Source: Shimia ponticola (GTDB lineage: Bacteria > Pseudomonadota > Alphaproteobacteria > Rhodobacterales > Rhodobacteraceae). From it: 64,000 nucleotides of DNA. Position numbers and translations under genes: made by a program. Where the stretch lies: assembly GCF_007995215.1 (NCBI RefSeq), contig NZ_VCDK01000005.1:186001-250000 (forward strand), in the 5' to 3' direction. Positions 44,264 through 53,602 of this stretch are shown here, one piece after another; positions within the stretch are counted from its first letter, which is position 1, and each line of letters begins with the position of its first letter. Under the pieces are notes generated by a model, which did no database searches, had not been told where the DNA came from, and saw only the letters and a list, made by a program, of their open reading frames with translations.

Positions 44264-44915
44264 AGGTCAGGCCAAGGTTGATAGCGTTGGTCACGAAATC
44301 GACATCCAATTCGCCACCGTTATCCAGATCGGCTGTGTTCTGCGAATATGTGCCTTTGTATTCGACAAACCCATCCCAGCGATCATTGATCGGATATGAC
44401 GCACCGGCCGCCCACATCACGGCCGGGCCGGTCAGTTGGTATTCGAATGTCTTGCCGCCGTCCGATTCAACATCGACATGCGGAAAGGCCACGCCGACAC
44501 CGCCGCCAACATAAGGGGTCCAATCGCCGAACTGGTTGGGCCAGCGGCGGAAGGCGTTCACAGTAATGATGTTCAGACCATCGGTGAACTCGAGCCGGGA
44601 AAAGCCATTGTCCGCAGCATCGTCTTCGTCGGCGTAGACTTTTGCGTGGTTCAACTCCAGACCGAAGCCCAGCGTTTCCGTGCGCCACCAAGTGCCGCGA
44701 ATGCCGTAGTAAGGCGGTGCATCAAATGGACGGCCTTCCCATGCTGGGGTGAAATCGACGTCTTCATCAACACTGTTACCCGGGTCCGAGCCGGACACGT
44801 TTGCGTGCGGCGCTGACTGGTAACCCGTGTAAAAGCTTAGCTCGAATTCATTCGCGCTGGCCGCCGATGCGGTCAGTCCAATGACGGCTACAACTGCTAT
44901 TAGAAAACGACTCAT
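44253..44915 (-). CDS. Outer-membrane beta-barrel protein (LpxQ-like possible)
   Basis: 220 residues. Signal peptide (FLIAVVAVIGLTASAASA), then alternating strands with aromatic girdle residues and a C-terminal phenylalanine (NLGLTFNF), the outer-membrane assembly signal. Segments such as GYQSAPHANV, YYGIRGTWW and PYVGGGVGVAFPHVDVE resemble proteins annotated as lipid A oxidase LpxQ-like in this group; that assignment is from memory and weak. Function otherwise unknown. Convergent with the GNAT gene. Confidence 0.78.
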   Translation of the reverse strand: MSRFLIAVVAVIGLTASAASANEFELSFYTGYQSAPHANVSGSDPGNSVDEDVDFTPAWEGRPFDAPPYYGIRGTWWRTETLGFGLELNHAKVYADEDDAADNGFSRLEFTDGLNIITVNAFRRWPNQFGDWTPYVGGGVGVAFPHVDVESDGGKTFEYQLTGPAVMWAAGASYPINDRWDGFVEYKGTYSQNTADLDNGGELDVDFVTNAINLGLTFNF

Positions 44916-45064
44916 GCTTATCCCCGGTCTTCTAGGGTCGTATATAGAACTTGCAGGTGCAGAAAAACAGGCATCACAGGCAATAAGACGTTAGACTGCG
45001 CCATTTTGCGCATAGATCAGCGCTGGACGGTATGGTTCGACCCGCCTAGATACGACACGATTGG

Positions 45065-45111
45065 CGCGAGATGAGTCTCGCGTTGCTAACGATTGGCGTC
45101 ATGTAATCGTT
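45065..45111 (+). promoter_or_regulatory. Two consecutive hairpins in the petABC leader
   Basis: CGCGAGA-TGAG-TCTCGCG (45065-45082) and AACGATT-(10)-AATCGTT (45088-45111), both perfect 7-bp stems, end 21 bases before the GGAGG of petA. They could stabilise the mRNA or gate translation of the bc1 operon. Confidence 0.45.
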
Positions 45112-45144
45112 CCATGGGCCAGAAAACATTTGGAGGATGCTCCC

Positions 45145-45717
45145 TTGTCTGACGCACAAGTACACGCAGACGAACACGAAGGCAGCCGTAGGGATTTTCT
45201 CTACTACGCGACCGCAGGTGCTGGTGCCGTTGGGGTCGGAGCTGCTGTTTGGCCTCTGGTCAATCAGATGAACCCATCCGCAGACGTTCGCGCCTTGGCC
45301 TCGATCCAGGTCGACGTCAGCGGTGTTGAGCCCGGTTCGCAGTTGACGGTTTTGTGGCAGGGTAAGCCTGTCTTTATCCGTCGTCGGACCGAAGAAGAAA
45401 TCGCCGCGGCTGCTGATGTTGACCTGTCGACCCTGATCGATGGTGACGCACGCAACGAAAACCTCGGCGAAGGCGTTGATGCCTCCGACGCCAACCGCTC
45501 GCTGGACGAAACCGGCGAATGGCTGGTTCAGATGGGGGTATGCACACACCTTGGCTGCGTGCCTCTCGGCAATGCCGGTGACTTTGGCGGCTGGTTCTGC
45601 CCGTGCCACGGTTCACACTACGATACGTCTGGCCGGATCCGCCGCGGTCCCGCGCCAGAAAACCTGCCAATCCCACCGGCAGAATTCGTCGACGAAACAA
45701 CCATTCAACTCGGTTAA
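45145..45717 (+). CDS. petA: Ubiquinol-cytochrome c reductase Rieske iron-sulfur subunit
   Basis: 190 residues using a TTG start at 45145. GGAGG lies eight bases upstream, and the length then matches the Rhodobacter protein (about 191). A twin-arginine signal/anchor is present ([23 protein letters not shown]). Cluster ligands are C133 and H135 in CTHLGC and C152 and H155 in CPCHGSH, with disulfide cysteines C138 and C154. It passes electrons from ubiquinol to cytochrome c1. First gene of petABC. Confidence 0.95.
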   Translation: MSDAQVHADEHEGSRRDFLYYATAGAGAVGVGAAVWPLVNQMNPSADVRALASIQVDVSGVEPGSQLTVLWQGKPVFIRRRTEEEIAAAADVDLSTLIDGDARNENLGEGVDASDANRSLDETGEWLVQMGVCTHLGCVPLGNAGDFGGWFCPCHGSHYDTSGRIRRGPAPENLPIPPAEFVDETTIQLG

Positions 45718-45730
45718 GGGAGCCAACTGA

Positions 45731-47080
45731 ATGTCTGGAATTCCGCACGACCACTACGAACCGAAGACCGATTTTACGAAAGGCATGGAAAAGCGCCTGC
45801 CGATCATCGGGCTTCTGTATGACACACTGATGATCCCCACACCCAAGAACCTGAACTGGATGTGGATCTGGGGCATCGTCCTGACTTTCTGTCTTGCACT
45901 GCAGATCATCACCGGCGTCGTCCTCGTGATGCATTATGTGCCACATGTCGACATGGCGTTTGCCTCGGTCGAGCACATCATGCGTGACGTGAACGGCGGT
46001 CACATGATCCGCTACCTGCACATGAACGGCGCATCGCTGTTCTTTGTTGCTGTGTATGCGCACATCTTCCGCGGCCTGTACTACGGGTCCTACAAGGCAC
46101 CTCGTGAGGTGACATGGATCATCGGCATGCTGATTTACCTGCTGATGATGGGCACTGCGTTCATGGGCTACGTTCTGCCATGGGGTCAGATGTCGTTCCA
46201 CGGGACTGCCGTGATTACCGGTCTGTTTGGTGCGATCCCGTTCGTGGGTGAAGCGCTGCAAACATGGCTGCTGGGTGCATCGGCTGTGGGTCAGCCCGCG
46301 CTGAACCGCTTCTTCTCGCTGCACTATCTGCTGCCGTTTGTGATTGCAGGTCTCGTGATCGTCCACATCTGGGCGTTCCACACCACCGGCAACAACAACC
46401 CAACCGGTGTTGAAGTCCGCCGCACATCCAAGGAAGAAGCCGAGCGCGACACGCTGCCGTTCTGGCCCTACTTCGTGATCAAGGACCTGTTCGCCCTGGC
46501 GATCATCCTTCTGGTGTTCTTTGCCATCGTTGGCTTCATGCCAAACTACCTGGGCCACCCCGATAACTACATCGAGGCAAACCCGCTGGCGACGCCTGCA
46601 CACATCGTGCCTGAATGGTACTTCCTACCGTTCTACGCCATCCTGCGTGCCTTCACGGCTGATGTCTGGATCGTGATGTTCGCAAGCTGGATCACCGGTG
46701 GCATCATCGACGCAGCCTTCTTTGGTGTGCTTGCGATGTTTGGTGCGATTGCGGTTATGGCGCTTGCACCATGGCTCGACACATCGAACGTGCGTTCTGG
46801 CCGCTATCGCCCGATGTTCAAGTGGTGGTTCTGGATCCTTGTCGCCGACTTCATCTTCCTGATGTGGCTGGGTGCCATGCCAGCAGAAGAGCCATATGCT
46901 TCGCTCTCGCTGCTCGGTTCGACCTACTGGTTCGCCTACTTCCTGGTCATCCTTCCGCTTCTGGGTGTGATCGAGAAACCGACGACGCCACCGGCCACCA
47001 TTGAAGACGACTTCAACGCCAAAATTGCCAAAGGCAAAACTGGTGGCATGGCTGACGGCGTCGCAACGCCTGCCGAATAA
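45731..47080 (+). CDS. petB: Cytochrome b of the bc1 complex
   Basis: 449 residues, eight or more membrane helices. The Qo-site PEWY motif is in [16 protein letters not shown], and histidine heme ligands are in helices B and D ([33 protein letters not shown]). Full-length compared with Rhodobacter cytochrome b (about 437-445). It binds hemes bL and bH and performs the Q-cycle. It follows petA by 13 bp and precedes petC by 12 bp. Confidence 0.97.
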   Translation: MSGIPHDHYEPKTDFTKGMEKRLPIIGLLYDTLMIPTPKNLNWMWIWGIVLTFCLALQIITGVVLVMHYVPHVDMAFASVEHIMRDVNGGHMIRYLHMNGASLFFVAVYAHIFRGLYYGSYKAPREVTWIIGMLIYLLMMGTAFMGYVLPWGQMSFHGTAVITGLFGAIPFVGEALQTWLLGASAVGQPALNRFFSLHYLLPFVIAGLVIVHIWAFHTTGNNNPTGVEVRRTSKEEAERDTLPFWPYFVIKDLFALAIILLVFFAIVGFMPNYLGHPDNYIEANPLATPAHIVPEWYFLPFYAILRAFTADVWIVMFASWITGGIIDAAFFGVLAMFGAIAVMALAPWLDTSNVRSGRYRPMFKWWFWILVADFIFLMWLGAMPAEEPYASLSLLGSTYWFAYFLVILPLLGVIEKPTTPPATIEDDFNAKIAKGKTGGMADGVATPAE

Positions 47081-47092
47081 GGACACATACAG

Positions 47093-47911
47093 ATGTTGAA
47101 AAAACTAGTACTCTCAACGGCTGTTGTTCTTGGCCTGAGCACCGGTAGCGCATTCGCTGCCGGTGGGGCCGGGGAAGTCACGGACTACCAATTCTCGTTC
47201 GAGGGACCTTTTGGTCGCTTTGACGAGAACCAGCTGCAACGCGGTCTGCAGGTCTACACCGAAGTCTGTTCAGCGTGCCACGGGATGAAATTCGTTCCAT
47301 TCCGCACACTGGGCGACGAAGGTGGCCCGCACCTGCCAGAGGATCAGGTTCGCGCATACGCCGAATTCTACGAAATCTGGGATCCGACCCTGTTTGACGG
47401 TGAAGGCGACTTCCGCCCCGCCGTGCCAACGGATCACTTCCCGGAGTCTGCCCTGTCGAACGCACCTGACTTGTCTCTGATGGCAAAAGCACGTGCTGGC
47501 TTCTCGGGTCCATATGGCACAGGTCTGGCCCAGCTGTTCAACGGCATGGGTGGCTCTGAATACATCGCTTCGCTTCTGACCGGATACACCGGTGAGGAAA
47601 AAGAAGAAGCGGGTGTCATCCTGTACGAAAACAAAGCCTATCCAGGCGGCTGGATTTCGATGGCACCACCACTCTATGGCGATGACGTGTTCTACGAAGA
47701 CGGCACCGAGGCCACTCTTGAACAGGCGGCATTGGATGTGTCGGCATTCCTGATGTGGACCGCTGAGCCAAAGCTGATGGCCCGCAAAGAAGCTGGCCTT
47801 GCAGGCTTCATCTTCCTCGCGGTTCTGTCGGTTCTGCTCTATCTGACCAACAAACGTCTCTGGGCCCCCGTGAAAGCGCGCGCCAAGGGCGCGGCGACAC
47901 CGGCTGAGTAA
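47093..47911 (+). CDS. petC: Cytochrome c1
   Basis: 272 residues. Signal peptide ([18 protein letters not shown]), heme motif C59-S-A-C62-H63, and a C-terminal anchor helix ([17 protein letters not shown]) followed by a basic tail. It accepts electrons from the Rieske protein and passes them to cytochrome c2 or cy. Last gene of the operon and followed by a strong terminator. Confidence 0.96.
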   Translation: MLKKLVLSTAVVLGLSTGSAFAAGGAGEVTDYQFSFEGPFGRFDENQLQRGLQVYTEVCSACHGMKFVPFRTLGDEGGPHLPEDQVRAYAEFYEIWDPTLFDGEGDFRPAVPTDHFPESALSNAPDLSLMAKARAGFSGPYGTGLAQLFNGMGGSEYIASLLTGYTGEEKEEAGVILYENKAYPGGWISMAPPLYGDDVFYEDGTEATLEQAALDVSAFLMWTAEPKLMARKEAGLAGFIFLAVLSVLLYLTNKRLWAPVKARAKGAATPAE

Positions 47912-47935
47912 AGCTTTAGCCTACTGTGAAATGCG

Positions 47936-47968
47936 AAACGCGGTCCCTCTGGACCGCGTTTCTTTTTT
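47936..47968 (+). terminator. Rho-independent terminator of petABC
   Basis: AAACGCGGTCC, loop CTCT, GGACCGCGTTT (perfect 11-bp stem), then CTTTTTT. The best intrinsic terminator in the window, 24 bases after the petC stop. Confidence 0.92.
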
Positions 47969-48008
47969 GGGCACAGGCCGGATCGGCGACGCGACCGGAA
48001 TACAGCAA

Positions 48009-48248
48009 TCAGTGCGTCCTGTGCCGCGCCTCAAGCTCAACAGCCATCGCCCGTACAGCGCGGCTGGCTGTTGATTCACAAAGCCATGGAAACACAGCAT
48101 GAACAGCCGCTGCGCCCGCAGCGACCAGCAATCTAGTCGAGAAGCGAAACGCAAAACGCGCATGTTCCCAGTAGCTTTCCCCGACTGACGCGGGATGGGC
48201 CGTAAACCAGCCGACCCGAGACGCTGTATTTCTTGACGTTGTTTGCAT
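48009..48248 (-). CDS. DUF6356 family protein
   Basis: 79 residues from the ATG at 48248; a GTG at 48278 would lengthen it by ten. The motif FTAHPASVGESYWEHARFAFRF followed by VAAGAAAVHAVFPWLCESTASRAV matches the DUF6356 pattern I know from alphaproteobacteria. One or two membrane segments. Function unknown. Convergent with petABC, divergent from the Lrp-type gene. Confidence 0.75.
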   Translation of the reverse strand: MQTTSRNTASRVGWFTAHPASVGESYWEHARFAFRFSTRLLVAAGAAAVHAVFPWLCESTASRAVRAMAVELEARHRTH

Positions 48249-48302
48249 GAGGTCCCCGTGAGTTGAAGGTGCCGTCACACTGCATGGTCCTCACAATGAA
48301 TA

Positions 48303-48341
48303 TGTCCCAAATTTCTTGAAAATCGCTCAAGACTTGGGACA
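48303..48341. promoter_or_regulatory. Nested inverted repeat upstream of the Lrp-type gene
   Basis: Outer arms TGTCCCAA (48303-48310) and TTGGGACA (48334-48341); inner arms TCTTGA (48314-48319) and TCAAGA (48327-48332), nearly concentric. It ends ten bases before the ATG at 48352, in the gap to the divergent DUF6356 gene. Candidate autoregulatory site. Confidence 0.65.
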
Positions 48342-48351
48342 CCATCTCAAC

Positions 48352-48816
48352 ATGACCTATGAATTTGATGATTTTGATAAGGCGATACTGCGCACCCTGC
48401 AAAAGGATGCCTCCCTCAGCATGGACGACCTGTCCGAACGCGTTCATCTATCGCGCAATGCCTGTTGGCGGCGGGTCAAACAGCTTGAACAATCTGGCGT
48501 CGTCCGGGGACGTGTTGCCCTGATCGATGCTCGCAAGGTGGGAATGCCTCTGACGGCCTTTGTCTTGATCCGGACTGACCAACACGACAGCGCCTGGAAC
48601 CAGAACTTTCAAAAGGCGCTGAGCGGTCTTCCGGAAGTCCAGAGCGCCCATCGTATGACCGGTGACCTCGACTACGTGCTGCGCGTCCGATTGGCGGACA
48701 TCGCGGATTACGACCGCTTCTATCAGCGCTTGGTCTCGAAAATTTCAATAAGCGATATTTCCGCCAGCTTTGTCATGGATGACCTGATCGACACCACCGA
48801 GGTTCCGATCCTCTGA
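48352..48816 (+). CDS. Lrp/AsnC family transcriptional regulator
   Basis: 154 residues from the ATG at 48352; an in-frame TTG at 48316 would translate through the dyad and is rejected. Winged-helix domain (FDKAILRTLQKDASLSMDDLSERVHLSRNACWRRVKQLEQSGVV) followed by a RAM ligand-binding domain (MTGDLDYVLRVRLADIADYD). These proteins sense amino acids and form octamers on DNA. Divergent from DUF6356; target genes beyond itself are not evident. Confidence 0.92.
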   Translation: MTYEFDDFDKAILRTLQKDASLSMDDLSERVHLSRNACWRRVKQLEQSGVVRGRVALIDARKVGMPLTAFVLIRTDQHDSAWNQNFQKALSGLPEVQSAHRMTGDLDYVLRVRLADIADYDRFYQRLVSKISISDISASFVMDDLIDTTEVPIL

Positions 48817-48912
48817 CCTACGGACTGGCACGCGTGTATTGGCCACATCTCTACGCCTTGCTGCGCAGGCGCGTGAAAGATAAAGCCTGCATCTGAACAA
48901 GGGAGCGCCTGC

Positions 48913-50013
48913 ATGAGCCTGAACAGCTTTGGACATCTGTTTCGTGTCACCACATGGGGCGAAAGCCATGGGCCTGCATTGGGCGCAACGGTCGATGGTT
49001 GCCCCCCCGGCGTGGCGATCGACGAGGCGATGATCCAGCACTGGCTGGACAAGCGGAAACCCGGTCAAAACAAATACACGACCCAGCGCCGTGAACCCGA
49101 TCAGGTGAAGATCCTGTCCGGTGTATTCGAAGGTCAGACAACCGGCACGCCAGTGCAGTTGATGATCGAAAACACCGATCAGCGCTCCAAGGATTACGGC
49201 GACATCATGGACAAGTTCCGTCCCGGTCACGCCGACATCACCTATTTCCAGAAATACGGCATCCGTGACTATCGCGGAGGCGGTCGGTCCTCGGCGCGTG
49301 AAACCGCAGCGCGCGTGGCGGCCGGTGGTCTCGCGCGTGAAGCTATCAAACAAATTGCGCCGGGCGTTGAGATCAAAGGCTACATGACCCAGATGGGTCC
49401 ACACGGAATTGATCGCGACCGGATCGATTGGGAGCAGATCGATCAGAATCCGTTCTGGACCCCGGATGCACAGGCGGCCGAAGACTGGGCGCAGTATCTC
49501 GATGACCTGCGCAAATCCGGAAACTCGGTCGGAGCGGTAATCGAGGTCGTCGCACGTGGCGTCCCCGCAGGGATTGGCGCGCCGATCTATGGCAAGTTGG
49601 ATACCGATCTTGCCGCCGCTATGATGAGCATCAACGCCGTCAAAGGCGTCGAAATCGGGGAAGGTATGGCGGCAGCAGCCCTGACGGGCGAGGCAAATGC
49701 CGATGAGATCACGATGGGACCGGACGGCCCGGAATATTCATCCAACCACGCGGGCGGCATACTTGGTGGCATTTCGACCGGTCAGGATGTGGTGGTGCGT
49801 TTTGCGGTCAAACCGACCTCGTCCATTCTGACAACACGCAAGACCATCACAAAAACCGGTGAGGACACCGAGATCATCACCAAGGGCCGCCACGACCCCT
49901 GCGTTGGCATTCGCGCTGTTCCTGTGGGTGAAGCGATGATGGCCTGCGTGATCCTAGACCACTTGCTGCTGCATCGTGGTCAAATCGGATCAAATCGCGG
50001 CACGATTGGCTGA
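48913..50013 (+). CDS. aroC: Chorismate synthase
   Basis: 366 residues, GGGAG upstream of the [42 protein letters not shown] and the C-terminal [17 protein letters not shown] motifs identify AroC, the FMN-dependent enzyme that makes chorismate from EPSP at the end of the shikimate pathway. Length typical. Monocistronic, ending before the inverted repeat at 50042-50106. Confidence 0.97.
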   Translation: MSLNSFGHLFRVTTWGESHGPALGATVDGCPPGVAIDEAMIQHWLDKRKPGQNKYTTQRREPDQVKILSGVFEGQTTGTPVQLMIENTDQRSKDYGDIMDKFRPGHADITYFQKYGIRDYRGGGRSSARETAARVAAGGLAREAIKQIAPGVEIKGYMTQMGPHGIDRDRIDWEQIDQNPFWTPDAQAAEDWAQYLDDLRKSGNSVGAVIEVVARGVPAGIGAPIYGKLDTDLAAAMMSINAVKGVEIGEGMAAAALTGEANADEITMGPDGPEYSSNHAGGILGGISTGQDVVVRFAVKPTSSILTTRKTITKTGEDTEIITKGRHDPCVGIRAVPVGEAMMACVILDHLLLHRGQIGSNRGTIG

Positions 50014-50030
50014 ATGACCGTTCCGGTCAT

Positions 50031-50106
50031 GCCTGCGGCGCGAGTATTTGCCAAAACATAGAAGGAGAGGCGCCGAGCTCCGTCCTTCTATGTTTCAAAA
50101 ATACTC
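50031..50106. repeat. Structured dispersed intergenic repeat, copy B (inverted pair)
   Basis: GCCTGCGGCGC then GAGTATTTGCCAAAACATAGAAGGA (50042-50066) is followed after 16 bases by its near-perfect reverse complement (50083-50106). The pair can form a 24-bp hairpin between convergent aroC and the thioredoxin-like gene, and probably ends transcription from both. Lacks the upstream hairpin module of copies A and C. Confidence 0.75.
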
Positions 50107-50122
50107 AATCTGTCGAAACGGC

Positions 50123-50539
50123 TCAGCTTGTTGCAGCAGACAGGGCAGTGTCCATCAGCGCCTGAATATCCGATCTGCTTGTGCCCGCCACGATGCGGCC
50201 GAGTTCTGCGTCACCGCTGAGCGCAACAAGGGTTGAACGACGTGGGATGCCAAGTTCCGTCGCCAGATCGCTGCTTTTGTAGATATCCCAATCCATGTAG
50301 ACGAACGTGATCGCTTCGTCGTAGGCGGCGTTGTCGTCGCGCAGCGCGGCGATGGTGCGTTTCTGCGAAGCACAGGTGGTGCACCAGTCGGTGCCAACCT
50401 CGATGAAAACGGTCTCGCCAGCGGCCAAACGCTCTTTCACAAGCCCGTCCTCGTATTGCACCATCGTGTCATTGGCCAGCGCAGCCATTGGCAAAACGGT
50501 GGCCATGGCAGCGGCCATCAGGAAGTTGCGACGTTTCAT
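50123..50539 (-). CDS. Thioredoxin-like protein, periplasmic
   Basis: 138 residues from the ATG at 50539 (GGGAGA upstream); the open frame to 50812 is antisense to nothing coding and overlaps the CcdA gene. Signal peptide (RRNFLMAAAMATVLPMAALA), active site C53-T-T-C56 in VGTDWCTTCASQKR. It is the partner of the CcdA-like gene 17 bp upstream and resembles SoxW-type thioredoxins fed with electrons across the membrane. Confidence 0.88.
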   Translation of the reverse strand: MKRRNFLMAAAMATVLPMAALANDTMVQYEDGLVKERLAAGETVFIEVGTDWCTTCASQKRTIAALRDDNAAYDEAITFVYMDWDIYKSSDLATELGIPRRSTLVALSGDAELGRIVAGTSRSDIQALMDTALSAATS

Positions 50540-50556
50540 GGAATGTCTCCCTTTCA

Positions 50557-51282
50557 TTAGAAGCGAACCGACAGGTCCTGGAACCAGTAGGGCAAAGCCT
50601 GAATCGCCCAGATTTCGATCATGTGGTGAACCTTGAAGAGGATGCCGACGCCCACCAGCACAAGAATGACACCCATAATCGGACGCGCCGAAGATGCGAT
50701 CCTGCGCATGAAGGCCGCGCGCGACCGAAGCGCAGACTGCGCCCCATAGCCCAAAGCGAGGATGATCGTGCTGACGCCCAAGGCAAAGCTGATCATGACC
50801 GCTGTCGCCCAACCCAGATTTTCACCGGTTGATGCCAAGGCGATCGCACCGCCCAGTGTCGGACCCACGCATGGGCTCCACACCGCGCCAAGCAGCATCC
50901 CGCCCAAAAACTGTCCCCGCAGCGATGAACGGTCGAGATCGTCCAGCCCCGCATCCGCGCGGTCGGCAAATCCCCCTGTCGCGGTCGCAAAGCTGGCAGA
51001 GAAGCGGGGCACGAGCAGTACCAGCCCAAAGGCAATCATCAGCACTGCGCCCGCATTCGCGATCATGCTTTCATCAATGCCAAGGCTGCGCCCGAACGCA
51101 GCAACGCCCACGCCCAGCGCCACAAAGGCGACGCTCATACCGCCAGCCATCGCCACCGGTCCCCATTTCGACGCCTGCAAGGCGGTCGCGAGAACAATAG
51201 GCAGCACAGGCAAAACGCAGGGGTTTATCAGCGTCAGAAGCCCGGCGAGATATGCGAATACCAAATCCATGGCGGCATTCAT
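50557..51282 (-). CDS. CcdA/DsbD-like transmembrane thiol reductant transporter
   Basis: 241 residues with six predicted helices. The two half-site cysteines lie in TLINPCVLPVLP and AVWSPCVGPTLGG, the CcdA signature. It moves electrons from cytoplasmic thioredoxin to periplasmic thioredoxin-like proteins, here almost certainly the product of the gene just downstream. Similar pairs act in cytochrome c maturation and in Sox sulfur oxidation (SoxV/SoxW); no sox or ccm genes are adjacent. Confidence 0.92.
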   Translation of the reverse strand: MNAAMDLVFAYLAGLLTLINPCVLPVLPIVLATALQASKWGPVAMAGGMSVAFVALGVGVAAFGRSLGIDESMIANAGAVLMIAFGLVLLVPRFSASFATATGGFADRADAGLDDLDRSSLRGQFLGGMLLGAVWSPCVGPTLGGAIALASTGENLGWATAVMISFALGVSTIILALGYGAQSALRSRAAFMRRIASSARPIMGVILVLVGVGILFKVHHMIEIWAIQALPYWFQDLSVRF

Positions 51283-51344
51283 GGCCCAAAACCGACTGCA
51301 CGTCAGCCGTTATCAGGTTTCAGTCCATCAACTCGCCGTGGGGT

Positions 51345-52232
51345 TCACGTGTACGGACGACGCGATTGGCGCGATTGGCGCGATATCTGCACAGCGAGAA
51401 TACCTGCCGTGATGACGATCACGCCAAGGATATCCAATGCACCCAGCGCCTCGCCCAAGAGCAGGGCCGCAATGGCAACACCGAAAAACGGGTTCAGAAA
51501 ATGGAAGGTTGCAGCTTTGACGGCGCCAATGCGGTCGACCAAACGGAACCAGATCAGTGTCGCCGCAAGACCGGGGATCAGGGTGGTATAGGCAAAGGCA
51601 GCGGTTAGAGTGGGCGACCAAGTCACCTCCCAAGTCTCAAACGCGAAACCGGGAACAGCCAGCACCACAGAACCGACCAACATCTGCAAGCCGACAATCA
51701 TCAGGAAATTGCCCCCCGACGAGGCCGCGCGCAGTGAAAGGGTCGCAGCAGTGAGAGCAATGACACCCAAGACACAAAAAACCACGCCCAACAGATCCGC
51801 GCCCCCCGTCAGGCGGATGCCCATGATCAGCGCGACTCCGGCGGTGCCCATGACAAGGCCCAGCAATCCTAGCGCAGCCACCTTTTCGCGAAAGATCACC
51901 CAGCCCGCGAAAGCCACGAGCAGTGGCATGGTCGATGCAATGATTGCCGCCAGAGAGGCCTCGACCCACTGCATCGCGACAAAGTTCAGGCCCAGATAAA
52001 TCGCGTTCTGACAGACACCAAAGATGATGGTCGCCCGCCACTGCGCCCGTGTCAGACGCATGGACTGCCCCAGCGCAAGAGCCAGCCCACAGCCGATTAG
52101 ACCCGAAATCAGGAAGCGGAGCGACAAGATCAACATGGGTGGCGCCTCTGCGACGATGATGCGGGCCGACGTGAAGGCCGACGACCACATCAGGGCAAAG
52201 AACAGCCCCATGGCGAGCGCACGAACATCCAT
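51345..52232 (-). CDS. DMT superfamily transporter (EamA)
   Basis: 295 residues with ten hydrophobic segments in two EamA repeats (LFFALMWSSAFTSARIIV at the start, and the second repeat from about residue 150). EamA proteins export amino acids or metabolites. The Glu/Pro-rich motif between helices (LLGEALGALDILGVIVITAG) is standard. Start lies three bases from the VOC gene stop, so the VOC, DMT and LysE genes form an operon. Confidence 0.9.
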   Translation of the reverse strand: MDVRALAMGLFFALMWSSAFTSARIIVAEAPPMLILSLRFLISGLIGCGLALALGQSMRLTRAQWRATIIFGVCQNAIYLGLNFVAMQWVEASLAAIIASTMPLLVAFAGWVIFREKVAALGLLGLVMGTAGVALIMGIRLTGGADLLGVVFCVLGVIALTAATLSLRAASSGGNFLMIVGLQMLVGSVVLAVPGFAFETWEVTWSPTLTAAFAYTTLIPGLAATLIWFRLVDRIGAVKAATFHFLNPFFGVAIAALLLGEALGALDILGVIVITAGILAVQISRQSRQSRRPYT

Positions 52233-52235
52233 GGA

Positions 52236-52604
52236 TCAGCGATGCTCCGCTGCGGGTTCCCACAACTCGATGGCATTGCCTTCGGGGTCATGGATACGGG
52301 CAAAGCGCCCAAAGCTGCCATCTTCGTCCCAATCGGGATTGAATCGCACCTCAATACCTTCGGATTGCAGTCGCGTGGTGACGGCGTCCAGATCATCGAC
52401 ACGCAGGTTCAGCATCACCCTCTGATCGGTCGGGAAGTAATCAGTGGTCTCGGAAAACTGCGCGATCACGGTGGGACCACCGGCTGCCTGCCAGAACCCT
52501 TGCTCCCCGTCTGGTATGCCCAGATGTCGTGCGTACCATGCCGTCATCGCCTTGGGGTCTTTGGCCCGGATAAAGACGCCGCCGATGCCAAGTACCTGTC
52601 CCAT
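52236..52604 (-). CDS. VOC family protein (glyoxalase-like)
   Basis: 122 residues. Vicinal-oxygen-chelate fold with GIGGVFIRAKDPKAMTAWYARHLGI at the start and FARIHDPEGNAIELWEP at the end, where the glutamate is the usual metal ligand. Substrate unknown. Located between two exporter genes with short gaps (3 and 16 bp). Confidence 0.85.
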   Translation of the reverse strand: MGQVLGIGGVFIRAKDPKAMTAWYARHLGIPDGEQGFWQAAGGPTVIAQFSETTDYFPTDQRVMLNLRVDDLDAVTTRLQSEGIEVRFNPDWDEDGSFGRFARIHDPEGNAIELWEPAAEHR

Positions 52605-52620
52605 CCGATGCCCCGATCCG

Positions 52621-53244
52621 TCAGCGCGGAATTTCGCGCCAGCCTTTAATGATCATGCCAAGCCCAACCCCGGCAAGCCCCAACGCGCTCAATGCCTCGA
52701 CACTGATCCAGCGTTTGGCAATTCGGCGGAAGGTGGCTTCGGCGGCCAACGCATAGGCAAGGATCAAGGCCGCATCCAACAGCAGGAAGATTACGCCATA
52801 GACGAAGGCTTGGAACATGATCGGGTGTTCGGGCGAAATGAACCCGGGAAACAGGGCCACGAAAAACGCAATCGCCTTGGGGTTTGTCACGCAGGCAAAA
52901 AAGCCAGTCCAGAACGTCGCCTTGTGGGCAGGGTGGACGGCGCCGTGCCCGTCGTTTGCCCCATGGGTGCGCAGGCTTTGGAACGCCAACCAAAACAGAT
53001 AGACGCCGCCAGCCACCTGCAACCACGGCAGCACCGCCTCGGACAGACCGATCAGGATGTGCAAACCCAGCGTCGCGATCACGATATGAACGACGGTGCC
53101 CAAGGCGTCGCCTGCAACCGTGATGAAAGCCGCGCGCTTCCCAAACCGCACCGCCTGCGCCGAGGCAAGGGCCACTGAGGGACCGGGAACAAGGGTGAAG
53201 ACCAGCGTTGTGCCGATAAAGGCCCACAAAAGGATCGGGTCCAT
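52621..53244 (-). CDS. LysE family translocator
   Basis: 207 residues, five to six helices, N-terminal FTLVPGPSVALASAQAVRFG as in the LysE/RhtB family. A likely amino acid exporter. It is the first gene of the LysE-VOC-DMT series and starts 15 bp beyond the HU terminator, so it probably has its own promoter or reads through. Confidence 0.88.
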   Translation of the reverse strand: MDPILLWAFIGTTLVFTLVPGPSVALASAQAVRFGKRAAFITVAGDALGTVVHIVIATLGLHILIGLSEAVLPWLQVAGGVYLFWLAFQSLRTHGANDGHGAVHPAHKATFWTGFFACVTNPKAIAFFVALFPGFISPEHPIMFQAFVYGVIFLLLDAALILAYALAAEATFRRIAKRWISVEALSALGLAGVGLGMIIKGWREIPR

Positions 53245-53259
53245 GGATCAGGCTCCGTC

Positions 53260-53290
53260 AAAAAGGAAAGGGCCGCACGATGGCGGCCCT
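53260..53290 (-). terminator. Terminator of the HU gene
   Basis: On the minus strand AGGGCCGC, six-base loop, GCGGCCCT is followed by TTCCTTTTT. It lies 25 bp past the HU stop. Confidence 0.85.
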
Positions 53291-53314
53291 GATGTGCGAT
53301 TTCTTCGCGGCAGC

Positions 53315-53602
53315 TTAGCCGTTGACGCTGTCTTTCAGCGCCTTTGCGATGGTCATTTTCACGACCTTGTCGGCAGGCTTTTGCATGGTTTCGCCGGTGG
53401 CCGGGTTGCGAACCATACGCTCTGGGCGTTCGCGGCAATAGATTTTACCAACACCTGGCAGGGTCACAGCACCACCGCCCGAAACTTCGCGGGTGATCAG
53501 GGCGCAGACGGCGTCCAGCGCGCCACCAGCAGCTTTTTTGTCGGTACCCATCTCTTCGGCCAGCGCGGCGACCAGTTGGGTCTTTGTCAGCGGTTTGGTC
53601 AT
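53315..53602 (-). CDS. HU family DNA-binding protein
   Basis: 95 residues from the ATG at 53602 with AAGGAG upstream; the longer frame to 53722 is not used. LTKTQLVAALAEEMGTDKKAAGGALDAVC, then GVGKIYCRERPERMVRNPATGETM with the conserved RNPxTG DNA-intercalating arm. Nucleoid-associated protein that bends DNA. Note the C in KIYCRER, an uncommon position. Monocistronic with a clear terminator. Confidence 0.93.
   Translation of the reverse strand: MTKPLTKTQLVAALAEEMGTDKKAAGGALDAVCALITREVSGGGAVTLPGVGKIYCRERPERMVRNPATGETMQKPADKVVKMTIAKALKDSVNG

Noticed and set aside
45374-46603. 409-codon ORF on the minus strand
   Set aside because: It is antisense to petA/petB, which are unmistakable. Its sequence is rich in His, Arg and Gln as expected of a shadow frame.
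48316-48351. Longer Lrp start at TTG 48316
   Set aside because: It would translate through half of the nested dyad; the ATG at 48352 gives the normal family N-terminus.
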